A DNA stretch of 10,623 nucleotides from UBA1367 sp040268355. GTDB taxonomy: Bacteria > Actinomycetota > Coriobacteriia > Coriobacteriales > Atopobiaceae. Below the pieces are notes generated by a model. The model made no database searches, was not told where the DNA came from, and worked only from the letters and a program-made list of their open reading frames with translations. The translations under genes were made by a program, and so were the position numbers. The stretch spans positions 1 through 10,623 of the forward strand of contig JAWRIT010000140.1 of NCBI GenBank assembly GCA_040268355.1. The letters are read 5' to 3'. This document shows, piece by piece, positions 1 through 7,353 of the stretch (positions within the stretch are counted from its first letter, which is position 1; each line of letters opens with the position of its first letter).

Positions 1-2393
1 TGCGCGCAGCTGTGGGCGGCGGCGGCGTCCTCGGGAAGCTCGATGGCCTCCCGAAGCTTAGAGAAGTCACGGATGTCCGGTTTGGGCGAGACGCACACCA
101 TGCAACGTCCATCCTGCCGACCCACCGAGAGGCGTCCGGACACCTTTGGCTTGCCCCAGCACTCGGCCACCGCGCAGACGGCGAACTGCAGGCCCTTGGA
201 GCCGTGCACGGTCATGACCTGCACCGCGTCGACCTCGTCCCCCACCAGATTCTTGGGCGTGAGCTTGGCGGCGGCGAGCCATTGGTCAAACTCGTCTGCG
301 GTGCGGGCCACCCCCAGGCCCAGCGCGGTCGACAGCTCGCGAACATAGCGCACCGCAGCCAGCACGTTGGCCGCCGCCGAGAGGCCGTCTCGCCCCTGCG
401 CCTCCAGACGCGCGAGCCAGCCGCTCTCCTCGACGACCGCCTGGCAGACGTCGGCCAGCTCCCAGCGCCCCAGGCGCGAGAAGGCCCGCCGCAGCACCGC
501 ATGGGCCGCGACCAGGCGCGAGGAGGGCGTGGCGTCCCCGTAGAGCACCAGCTCCCCGTCCACGAAGCACCGCTCGATCGGGCGCTTGGTCGGCGCGTCG
601 AGCACGTCCTGCGCACGAGTGCCCAGCTGGCAGAAGTCGTCGGCATCGAGCCGGAACAGGTCGCTCACGAGCAGCCGGAAGAGTCCCGTCTCGGTGTCGT
701 GCGGGTTGGCGAGCGTGTGCAGCAGCGCCTGTATGGCGCCGACCTCAGGCATCGTGGAGAACGACGACCCTCCCGTGACCACGGCAGCAAGCCCCCGGGC
801 ACGCAGCGCATCAAGGTAGAGGCCCACCTTGCTTGTCGTGCCCAGAAGCAGCGCCATGCTCCCTTGGGGCTGGCCCATCGCGTGGTAGGTCGCCAGGCGG
901 TCAGCGAGCTGCGCCGCGATCATCGCGCTCGTGAGCTCTGCCGGACCGCCCTCGGCCACCTCCAGGTGGATGCGCGGAGGTCGCTCCCCCGCCGTCGTGC
1001 GAGCCTCGTAGGCGCTGGTGCGCTCGGCGTCGCCCGCCAGACGCAGGAAGTCGCCGAGCAGCCCGGCATCGCCGAACACACGCTCCACCAGGGCCAACAC
1101 GTGAGGATCGCTGCGATAGTTGACGTCCATCTCCACGTGGGAGGCGGCTGGCAGCGCTCGCCCGCGCGCGCGGAACACCTCGACGTCGCCGCCCCGGAAG
1201 CGATAGATGGACTGCTGGGCGTCTCCCACCGTGGTGAGATGGCAGGCGTCGGGCCCCGAGAGCAGCGAGATGAGCCGCAGCTGCTTCTCGTCGGTGTCCT
1301 GGAACTCGTCGATCATCACCAGGCGGAAGCGGCCTGCGTAGTCGCGCGCGACCTCCTGGTGCCTCTCCACCGCCGCGAGCGCGCTGGCGATGAGGTCGTC
1401 GTTGTCCAGGTACGACCGCGCGCGCTTGAGCTGTCCGTAACGCTCGTCGACCGCACGGGCCAGTCCCACGAGCTGCGGGGCCAGATGCTGGACGCGCTCG
1501 TAGTGCGCGCAGACGGTGGCCTCGGCGAGCGCCTGGCGCGCGTCGTCGCGCAGCGGCACCTGCTCGGCCTTGCGCAGCGGTGGGACCTTGCACTGGGCGA
1601 GGGCCGCGCAGGCCCGCTCGGGCGTGCGCTCGCCCGGTGGCAGCGCCAGGAAGGCCGCGAGGGCCTCCTGCGAGGCCGCAACCGTCTCGCGCTGCTTCTG
1701 CGTAAGGGACAGGGCCGCGAGCGCCTCGAAGCAACGGGAGAGCGAGGCCAGCTCGCCGGCCGTCTCGTGCGACTCGGGCCAGCGCAGGTCGTCGAAGCCG
1801 CCCACACACTTGGCGGCCTCGCCGCGCAGCTGCGCGATCATGCCCGCCACCGTGGCGCTCCCGCCGCCGGCGGCGCTCGCGCCCCACAGCGCGAACTCCT
1901 CGCGCAGCGCCGCGTAGCGCTCGTCATGGCGCACCGCGCCCAGCGCCTCGTCGGTCGCCCGCGCGAGCAGGGCCTCCGCCACGCTGCCCTCGCACACCGA
2001 GAAGGCGGGGTCGATGCCCAGCTCGATGGCATGACGGCGCAGGATGCGTGCGCACATGCCGTGGATCGTGCCGATCCACGCGTCGTCCACCTTGAGCGAC
2101 TCCTCCTTGAGGTGCGGGTCCTGCTCGCCGGCCTCGCGCAACGACCCGCGCACGCGCTCGGCGATCTCCAGCGCGGCCGCCTTGGTGAAGGTGATGACCA
2201 GCGCCTCGTCGATGGAGTCGAGGAAGCGCCCGCCGTCTGCCGCCGAGCCTGGCGAGAGCGCGTGCACGAGTCGGGCCGTGAGCGTGAAGGTCTTGCCCGA
2301 CCCAGCCCCCGCCGCCACGAACAGTGGCTCGTCCAGACGGGTGACCACCGCGCGCTGCGCCCCATTGAGGCGAGAGAGGTCAAGTCCGGCCAT
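1..2393 (-). CDS. addA: AddA-like ATP-dependent helicase/nuclease subunit (UvrD/Rep superfamily 1), C-terminus cut off by the window edge
   Basis: This is the motor subunit of an AddAB-type end-processing complex, which unwinds and degrades double-strand DNA ends to load RecA. I translated it directly and found one continuous frame from the ATG at 2393-2391 to base 3, about 797 codons. Superfamily 1 motifs appear in order: Q-motif LNGAQ (residues 9-13), Walker A AGAGSGKT (K34), motif Ia ITFTKAA (about 67-73), Walker B MIDEFQDTD (D362, E363), motif III GDAQQSIYRFRGG (390-402), motif IV NYRSDPH (from N425), and motif V TVHGSKGLQF (about 728-737). AddA proteins are usually about 1150-1250 residues with a C-terminal PD-(D/E)XK nuclease. 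That part would lie beyond base 1 and cannot be seen. The start codon directly follows the addB stop codon, so translation is probably coupled. PcrA/UvrD itself is less likely: the spacing between motifs Ia and II (about 290 residues) is long, as in AddA/RecB, and an AddB-like partner is adjacent. Confidence 0.9.
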   Translation of the reverse strand, partial: MAGLDLSRLNGAQRAVVTRLDEPLFVAAGAGSGKTFTLTARLVHALSPGSAADGGRFLDSIDEALVITFTKAAALEIAERVRGSLREAGEQDPHLKEESLKVDDAWIGTIHGMCARILRRHAIELGIDPAFSVCEGSVAEALLARATDEALGAVRHDERYAALREEFALWGASAAGGGSATVAGMIAQLRGEAAKCVGGFDDLRWPESHETAGELASLSRCFEALAALSLTQKQRETVAASQEALAAFLALPPGERTPERACAALAQCKVPPLRKAEQVPLRDDARQALAEATVCAHYERVQHLAPQLVGLARAVDERYGQLKRARSYLDNDDLIASALAAVERHQEVARDYAGRFRLVMIDEFQDTDEKQLRLISLLSGPDACHLTTVGDAQQSIYRFRGGDVEVFRARGRALPAASHVEMDVNYRSDPHVLALVERVFGDAGLLGDFLRLAGDAERTSAYEARTTAGERPPRIHLEVAEGGPAELTSAMIAAQLADRLATYHAMGQPQGSMALLLGTTSKVGLYLDALRARGLAAVVTGGSSFSTMPEVGAIQALLHTLANPHDTETGLFRLLVSDLFRLDADDFCQLGTRAQDVLDAPTKRPIERCFVDGELVLYGDATPSSRLVAAHAVLRRAFSRLGRWELADVCQAVVEESGWLARLEAQGRDGLSAAANVLAAVRYVRELSTALGLGVARTADEFDQWLAAAKLTPKNLVGDEVDAVQVMTVHGSKGLQFAVCAVAECWGKPKVSGRLSVGRQDGRCMVCVSPKPDIRDFSKLREAIELPEDAAAAHSCA

Positions 2394-2402
2394 CTACCTC
2401 GC
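2391..2402 (-). promoter_or_regulatory. addB stop / addA start coupling junction with embedded ribosome binding site
   Basis: On the minus strand the addB end reads GGCGAGGTAGATG: the TAG stop of addB is followed at once by the ATG of addA, with zero spacer and no frame change. The only Shine-Dalgarno-like run, GAGG(T), overlaps the stop codon and sits just 3 bases from the ATG. This layout favours termination-reinitiation by the same ribosome, giving balanced amounts of the two subunits. The coupling itself is inferred. Confidence 0.6.
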
Positions 2403-5400
2403 CACCCTTCGCTCGCACTGCACCACCGGACAGAAGTCGCAGGAGTGCCTCCCGCGCGGACGCGCCTCCACGTTGCCCGCGAGCATCTGCTCCACTTGCT
2501 CGGCCACCAGCTCCTCGGTGCGGTCGAGCAGCTCGTTCATACCAGGCTCGCCCTCCTCTGTGCGGGGCACGCACACCCGGTCGTGCCGCTTGGCGCTCAC
2601 GGTGCCAAAGACGAGGTCGGCCACGTTCTCGTCCGCGGCGCCGGCCAAGGCGTGTGGGCTCCTGGTGGCGAGGTAGGTGGTCCCCACCAGGCGCAGGCGA
2701 CCGGCGAAGGCGCGGCGCACCACCTGCGCGTAGATGAGCGACTGCACGCGCGGGGGCACCGCCGCGCCCTCCAGCACCCCCTCCTGCAGAGCGTCGTACT
2801 CCGCCGCGAAGCCGTTCGGGCTCTTGTGCTTGTAGTCGATGATGACCGCCGTGCCGTGCGGGCTCACGTCGATGCGGTCGACCGTCCCGGTGAAGAAGGC
2901 CCCGGCGTACTCCACCAGATCGTCGCCCCGCCCGAAGCTCCACTCGAACAGGCGCGGCTCGAAGCCTTGCAGGATGCGCGTCTGGTAGTCGAGCGACGAG
3001 AGCAGGTCCTCGCGGAGCCGGTCCTCCTGCGCCCGCTCGAAGGAGTCGTGCGCGACGAGCAGCTGCTGGATCGGGGTCGGGCGGCGCACCTGGTACATGT
3101 GCCGCTGGTGCCGGTCGAACTCCTGCTCGAGCAGGGTACGCACCGTATCGAGGGTGCCTTCGTCCACGCGCGAGCCCGCGACCGGGCGCGTGGGGTCGGC
3201 CGCGAGGGCCGCGAGCAGCTCCTCGGGCGGCGCGCCGGGCGCCTGCGCCACGAGCGCACGTTCCAGCAGTTCGCGATGAGTGACCTCCAGCACACGGTGC
3301 GCGAAGGTCCCCATCTCCATGCCCGTGTGCCCCGCGTCCACCTGACCCAGCCGCAGCCGTCGCAGGCTGAACCACTTGTAGGGGCAGTCGAGGTAGGTCT
3401 CGATCTGCGACGCGGAGAGCACCGGCTTGCCGCCCGGCAGGACCTCCCTGCCGGCCTGGGGAACGAAGACGAGCTCGCGGGCCTGTTCGGTGAGCCTGCC
3501 GGCAGGCGCCAGGATGGTGGACGCCAGGTGGCGGGGTCGCTCGCCCCGCGCGTCCAGGTTGCGCCCGAGGTCGGTCTCGGCGCGCCGCGTCTGCGGCAGG
3601 GAGCCCAAGCTGGGACCGGCGGCGGTCTCGTAGCACGCAAGCAGCTCGGAGAGCATGACCGAGGGATAGCTGTCCTGCCCTTCGGCATCGTGCAGCGTGC
3701 GCTCAAGCACCAGGTGGCCGCGCGGGGCGGCCACGAGCGCACGAAAGGCGGTGCGGGCCTCGGCCATCGGGTTGGCCTCAGGCTCCACGCCGAGCTGCTC
3801 GAGCAGGGCGCCGAGCGCATCGTCGCCCGAGGAGATAGGCTGCTCGGCGGTGGTGAGCCCGCACAGGACGAGCGTGTCGAGAGATCCAGGAGGAAGGCTC
3901 GCGGCCTCGGAGAGCCCCATGAGCCGCACGAGCGGCGCACCGGGCCTGCCGGCGACATCGTGGCGCGTCACCACCTGACGCCCTGCGGACGCCCACTCGA
4001 ACAGCTCGACCAGCGCGGGCAGACCAAGGTGGCCCGCTGCCTTTGGATCTGCCGAGATGCCCAGCTCATGGAGGGTGCCTGCGAGACGGATGATGGCCTG
4101 GAGCACCGCGGGCGCCGCTCCGGGCACAGCCATCGTCTGCCCGTCCGCCAGATAGGGCGCGAGCAGCTTGGACGCCGCCGCGCCGATCCGCCCCCGGAGC
4201 AGCTCCGTCGTCGCACGGGCCACCGGAGCGGAGGTCTCGCGCTCCGCCTGCAGCATCTCCAGCACACGCACCGGCGAGAGCAGGCGGTTGCCCCGCCAGG
4301 AGGCGTCGATGCGCCAGGCGCGCTCGACCGGGACGTGCGCCACGTCCGAGAGCAAAAAGTCAATGAGCTCGCGCGGGGGCCACCAGCCCATGTCGCCCAG
4401 CTGCTGCACCGGACCCTCTGGCCCCTCGATCGCCGCAGGCCAATCGCGCGAGCGCTCCGCAAGGTCGGCCACCACACGCGCGAAGGAGAGGAACGCGCGC
4501 GCGAACGGATGCTGGGACAGCGGCTCCGACCAGCTCGCCCGCACGGCAAGACCCTGGCCCGCGAGCTTGGGGGCCAACTCGCGCCAGGCGCGTGGCACGT
4601 CCGGCACGGCGACCACCACCTGCGGCGGCACCTGTGCGGGGGCCTCCGGCGCGTCGGCGACCAGGCGGGCGATGCGGCGGGCGACCAGCTCGGCCTCCGC
4701 GACCGGACCTGCCGCCAGCAGCAGCTCGACCGGACCGTTCGGATCTGCCGTCAGACGCTCCCCAGTGAAGAGCGTCTCGAGCAGCCGAGCGATTCCCGGC
4801 GCGCGATCCGTCACGGCGCCGACGCGGGGGTCCTGGTGCGTCGGAAGCCCCAGCAGCGATGCCAGACGCCGTGGCTCCTGCGCGGCCGCCCCCTCGCACG
4901 CCGGAAGGACGACCGTCACGTCGGTGAGCTCGCCCAAGGCCCGCACGAGTTCGCGGTCACGCCGACCCATGCGCGTGAAGCCCGCATACGTCACCTGTGG
5001 CAGATGCGCGCCGGCCTCGCGCAGGGCGACGGGCAGCCGTGAGGACGCCTCCGCCTCCGTCACGAGCCCACGCTCGGCGAGTCGGGAGCCAAGGGCGCCC
5101 ACCAGGGCGAGCAGGCGCGTCTCGGCCTGGGTGAGCCCTGCCTGCGCGCAAGCCTCCTGCTGCGGGTCTCCGTGCTCGTCAAGGGGAAGCCAGGGAAGCG
5201 CCTGGGCGGCGAGGCGTGCCACCAGCCGCACCACCCCGGCGGAGAGCTCGATGGGGCCGCGCTCGTCCGCCGTCGCCGACGCGAGGGTCTGGTAGGCGAG
5301 CACCGCAAGGGCCGAGGCGTCGGCGATGGAGCGTCCGTCACCCCAGACCTCCCATCGCTCCTTGACCCAGGCCGAAGGGGTGGTCGTCGTCACGGCAAGC

Positions 5401-5567
5401 GACAGGCCCTGAAGCTCCGCCAGCGTACGCTGTGCGGAAAGGGCCTGGTCAAAGTCTGGAACCAACAGCACGGCGGATCCGCGCCGCTCGACGCCCGCGC
5501 GCAGAGCCTCGACGACGCAGGCGCCCACCAGCTGCTCTTCCCGCGTCTCTACGATTGATGCGGACAT
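2394..5567 (-). CDS. addB: AddB-like PD-(D/E)XK nuclease subunit with Fe-S staple
   Basis: This is the partner subunit of AddA, 1057 residues. The C-terminal third is a RecB-family nuclease: conserved His in GTFAHRVLE (H757), GTVDRID (D897), then IIDYKHK (D911, K913), matching the D...DYK catalytic pattern. Four cysteines surround it: C728 in YLDCPYKW, and C1043, C1046 and C1051 in SCDFCPVVQC. This one-plus-three layout is the 4Fe-4S 'staple' known from AddB and Cas4-type nucleases. The N-terminal two thirds look like a degenerate helicase fold (SAVLLVPDFDQALSAQ near residue 31), and I find no intact GxGxGKT loop, so ATP hydrolysis probably rests on AddA alone. I chose the ATG at 5567 because GGGGAGG lies 3 bases upstream; the in-frame extension to 5729 would overlap the yerC-like gene and its residues look unlike protein. 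It is a little shorter than B. subtilis AddB (about 1166 residues). The family is clear; exact orthology is less so. Confidence 0.86.
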   Translation of the reverse strand: MSASIVETREEQLVGACVVEALRAGVERRGSAVLLVPDFDQALSAQRTLAELQGLSLAVTTTTPSAWVKERWEVWGDGRSIADASALAVLAYQTLASATADERGPIELSAGVVRLVARLAAQALPWLPLDEHGDPQQEACAQAGLTQAETRLLALVGALGSRLAERGLVTEAEASSRLPVALREAGAHLPQVTYAGFTRMGRRDRELVRALGELTDVTVVLPACEGAAAQEPRRLASLLGLPTHQDPRVGAVTDRAPGIARLLETLFTGERLTADPNGPVELLLAAGPVAEAELVARRIARLVADAPEAPAQVPPQVVVAVPDVPRAWRELAPKLAGQGLAVRASWSEPLSQHPFARAFLSFARVVADLAERSRDWPAAIEGPEGPVQQLGDMGWWPPRELIDFLLSDVAHVPVERAWRIDASWRGNRLLSPVRVLEMLQAERETSAPVARATTELLRGRIGAAASKLLAPYLADGQTMAVPGAAPAVLQAIIRLAGTLHELGISADPKAAGHLGLPALVELFEWASAGRQVVTRHDVAGRPGAPLVRLMGLSEAASLPPGSLDTLVLCGLTTAEQPISSGDDALGALLEQLGVEPEANPMAEARTAFRALVAAPRGHLVLERTLHDAEGQDSYPSVMLSELLACYETAAGPSLGSLPQTRRAETDLGRNLDARGERPRHLASTILAPAGRLTEQARELVFVPQAGREVLPGGKPVLSASQIETYLDCPYKWFSLRRLRLGQVDAGHTGMEMGTFAHRVLEVTHRELLERALVAQAPGAPPEELLAALAADPTRPVAGSRVDEGTLDTVRTLLEQEFDRHQRHMYQVRRPTPIQQLLVAHDSFERAQEDRLREDLLSSLDYQTRILQGFEPRLFEWSFGRGDDLVEYAGAFFTGTVDRIDVSPHGTAVIIDYKHKSPNGFAAEYDALQEGVLEGAAVPPRVQSLIYAQVVRRAFAGRLRLVGTTYLATRSPHALAGAADENVADLVFGTVSAKRHDRVCVPRTEEGEPGMNELLDRTEELVAEQVEQMLAGNVEARPRGRHSCDFCPVVQCERRVAR

Positions 5568-5570
5568 CGT

Positions 5571-5577
5571 CCTCCCC
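5571..5577 (-). promoter_or_regulatory. Ribosome binding site deciding the addB start
   Basis: GGGGAGG on the minus strand lies 3 bases upstream of the ATG at 5567. It is a strong match to the anti-Shine-Dalgarno sequence, though the spacing is short. It is the reason for preferring this start over the upstream in-frame codons. Confidence 0.6.
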
Positions 5578-5611
5578 GCGCTGCGCTGACATCCAACCGC
5601 TCCGACTGTCC

Positions 5612-5620
5612 ATGGTAGCA
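5612..5620 (-). promoter_or_regulatory. Possible extended -10 promoter element for addBA
   Basis: Between the yerC-like gene and addB the minus strand reads TGCTACCAT, a TGn extended -10 with a TACCAT hexamer. Transcription would begin about 38 bases before the addB ATG. No good -35 box lies at 15-18 bases (the best is CTTTGT), which is tolerable for an extended -10. The 97-base gap is more AT-rich than the flanking coding sequence. This is a single motif match and addBA may equally be transcribed from upstream. Confidence 0.3.
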
Positions 5621-5664
5621 AGTGGCGTGGACACAAAGGCTGCGAAAGCGCGCCGCAGGCCCAC

Positions 5665-5970
5665 TCAGCGCGCGTCGTCTTCCGCACCTCGCTCGTCGCC
5701 CAGCCGGTCGAGCACCAAGCGATAGCCACCCCGCCCTCCGTTCAGGCACTTGGAGACGCGGCTCACCGTGGTCGACGAGGCGCCGGTCGCACGAGAGACC
5801 TCGAGATAGGAGCTTCCCTCGCGCAGCAGGATCGCCACCTGCAGGCGGCGAGCGAGCTCGGCGATCTCACGCGGCGTGCACAGGTCGTCGAGCAGCGCAC
5901 GCGCCTCATTCGGCCCCTCGAGCGCACAGAGCGCGGAGCAGAGCAGGTCAGTGGCCTCGTCCGATGTCAT
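5665..5970 (-). CDS. YerC/YecD-family TrpR-related DNA-binding protein
   Basis: A 101-residue protein of the Trp-repressor-like superfamily. The hallmark runs are DDLCTPREIAELARRLQVA (about 28-46), LLREGSSYLEVSRATG (about 48-63), a recognition-helix-like ASSTTVSRVSKCLN (about 64-77), and the family's ending GGYRLVLDRL. This is the YerC/YecD pattern of an all-helical core with a helix-turn-helix at about residues 53-75. The role of the family is poorly defined; tryptophan binding is not implied. I chose the ATG at 5970 because it places the first helix where family members have it, with a G-rich GGGGGGA upstream. A GTG at 6012 would add 14 residues with only a poorly spaced AGTGAGG. Its tail is acidic and short. 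It lies 97 bases upstream of addB and 114 bases downstream of the hydrolase. It may regulate its neighbours, but no operator is evident. Confidence 0.85.
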   Translation of the reverse strand: MTSDEATDLLCSALCALEGPNEARALLDDLCTPREIAELARRLQVAILLREGSSYLEVSRATGASSTTVSRVSKCLNGGRGGYRLVLDRLGDERGAEDDAR

Positions 5971-6084
5971 AGCGTCCCCCCGTTTCTCGCCCGTGGCGCA
6001 GCCGTCGGACACCGCCTCACTTTAGCGCATGAAAGCGCGCGGCGCACGAGGATGCCGGCATCGGTCGCCCCTCTTGCCCGCAGG

Positions 6085-7290
6085 CTACCGGTCAGGTCGC
6101 TCGGGCGTCACCTTGGCCTGCAGCCGACGAGCCGTGTCTCCCGCCAGGCCCCGCACGCTTCGCTTCCATTGGTCCAAGGCGTCGCGCGCCGATGTGCGCA
6201 CGGCATCCACCGACCCGCCCACGAGGTACTCCACCAAAAGCGCCGCGATCTCGCGCGTGCGCTCGTCGGTCTTGCCGAGGGCGCGCAGCACCTGCTGGAG
6301 GCCCTCGGCCGTCTGCACGATCTCTGAGAAGGTGGTCGCCCCGCCCGCCTCGAGGGCGTCGAACACCGTTCCCACCACGTGCGCCCGTTCGTTAAGGGGC
6401 AGATCCTTCGCCCAGGCGGCGATGGCCTCGTTGAGCACCACACAGTCCGCCTGCAGCTCCTGGGCCTCCTCGACGCCGCTGCGCCTCACCTGCCAGGTGA
6501 TCAAGTCGTGCTGGCCGATGCCCAAGGCATCGCTCGCCACGATGGTGCGCGGGTCATCGGAGCGGGCGAACAGCATGCCGACCACGCTGTAGCCAGGCAC
6601 GATGCGCACCAGACGCCCTCCCAGCACCGTCCGGCTGTCGACGTTCGTGACGTCGGGGGCCATGCCGGGCCCGTCGTTGGTGTAGACGCGCACGATGCGT
6701 TCGCGCAGGGCGTCCGGGCAGACGACCGCCGCGTACTCGGCGAGGTTGCCGCCCTTGGAGTGGCCGCCCACGCGCACGGGAACGTCCCGCTCCCCCAGCT
6801 GTGTGAGGACTCGCTCGAGGTAGCGGGCCGCCTCGCGCTGGGCCTCGGTCACCTGGAACGACAGCATGAAGTCCTCGCGCCAGCCGACCAGCGTGCTGTC
6901 GGTACCCCGAAACGCCACGTAGGAACCCGCATCTGGCAGGTCGATCCGCAGGGCCGAGAACTGCAGCGCCCGGCTGTCGTCCATGATGTCGACGTAGGCG
7001 CCGAGCGTGGCCGACCCAAAGCGGCGAGACTCGGCGAGCAGCTCCACCAGGTGCGTGTCCACCTTGGCGAGCGAGCACACGTGGGGCGTCACGTCCCCAC
7101 CCGATCGGCCCAGCAGCTCCCGGCACGCCTGCGCGAGGCCGACGGAGCCGCCGTGGCGCTCGGAGGGCACGACGCCGGTGAAGTTAAGGTAGGCGAGGGT
7201 CGACAGGACGATGTTGTCCACGTCGTTGAAGGGTCGCTCGGCAAAACTGAGGTCGCCGCGCCACTGCAGGTAGTCGTGAATGGTCGCCAT
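6085..7290 (-). CDS. Mbeg1-like (DUF2974) alpha/beta hydrolase, putative lipase or esterase
   Basis: A 401-residue protein that I recognise as Mbeg1-like/DUF2974, a family resembling class 3 lipases. Visible hallmarks are the N-terminal MATIHDYLQWRGDLSF with FNDVDNIVLSTLAYLNF (about 21-37), AFRGTDSTLVGWREDF (about 126-141), the nucleophile elbow GGHSKGGNLAEYAA (S178), YTNDGPG (D206) and GQHDLITW (H261). A Ser-Asp-His triad of S178, D206 and H261 fits by order and spacing but is inferred. The last ~130 residues are helical and charged and may be a lid or adaptor region. I see no signal peptide or membrane segment, so it is probably cytoplasmic. The substrate is unknown for most of the family. 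The start is supported by a GGAGAGGGG run 8 bases upstream. It sits 63 bases after rnhA on the same strand, perhaps in the same transcript, but nothing in it suggests DNA metabolism. Confidence 0.86.
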   Translation of the reverse strand: MATIHDYLQWRGDLSFAERPFNDVDNIVLSTLAYLNFTGVVPSERHGGSVGLAQACRELLGRSGGDVTPHVCSLAKVDTHLVELLAESRRFGSATLGAYVDIMDDSRALQFSALRIDLPDAGSYVAFRGTDSTLVGWREDFMLSFQVTEAQREAARYLERVLTQLGERDVPVRVGGHSKGGNLAEYAAVVCPDALRERIVRVYTNDGPGMAPDVTNVDSRTVLGGRLVRIVPGYSVVGMLFARSDDPRTIVASDALGIGQHDLITWQVRRSGVEEAQELQADCVVLNEAIAAWAKDLPLNERAHVVGTVFDALEAGGATTFSEIVQTAEGLQQVLRALGKTDERTREIAALLVEYLVGGSVDAVRTSARDALDQWKRSVRGLAGDTARRLQAKVTPERPDR

Positions 7291-7326
7291 AGGTCGTGCC
7301 CCTCTCCTCAGTCGTCGCGCGACAGG

Positions 7327-7346
7327 GGCGGCAGGGCCCCGCCGCC
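7327..7346 (-). other. GC-rich hairpin between rnhA and the hydrolase gene
   Basis: The 63-base gap contains GGCGGC and GCCGCC arms, six GC pairs around an 8-base loop, followed by a second palindrome GTCGCGCGAC at 7314-7323. Neither is followed by a T-run on the minus strand, so this is not a standard intrinsic terminator. It could slow polymerase or protect an RNA end, or it may be chance in GC-rich DNA. Confidence 0.25.
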
Positions 7347-7353
7347 GCGCACC

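Noticed and set aside
901..1887. Minus-strand open frame of 328 codons in another phase inside addA
   Set aside because: It overlaps the addA frame that carries the Walker B and motifs III and IV in order. Its translation is Arg/Gly/Ala-rich low-complexity sequence typical of shifted GC-rich frames.
12..5042. Very long plus-strand open frame (1676 codons) as a possible gene
   Set aside because: It lies fully opposite addA and addB, whose motifs are unmistakable, and is codon-aligned with them. Its translation is Arg/His/Gln/Leu-rich with no recognisable domain, and codon avoidance in the sense genes explains its openness.
5568..5729. Longer addB start at 5729 (54 extra residues)
   Set aside because: It would overlap the end of the yerC-like gene, the extra residues look like random translation (Cys/Trp/Arg-rich), and the ATG at 5567 has a strong ribosome binding site.
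6013..6062. Possible promoter for the yerC-like gene (TAAAGT at 6019-6024) and a perfect 12-base palindrome GATGCCGGCATC at 6051-6062
   Set aside because: The hexamer matches only four of six bases with no -35 partner, and the palindrome has no loop or T-run. Neither is strong enough to annotate; the 114-base gap otherwise shows only a small AT-rich patch.
7314..7346. Intrinsic terminator between rnhA and the hydrolase gene
   Set aside because: Hairpins are present but no T-run follows on the minus strand, so a standard terminator cannot be supported.
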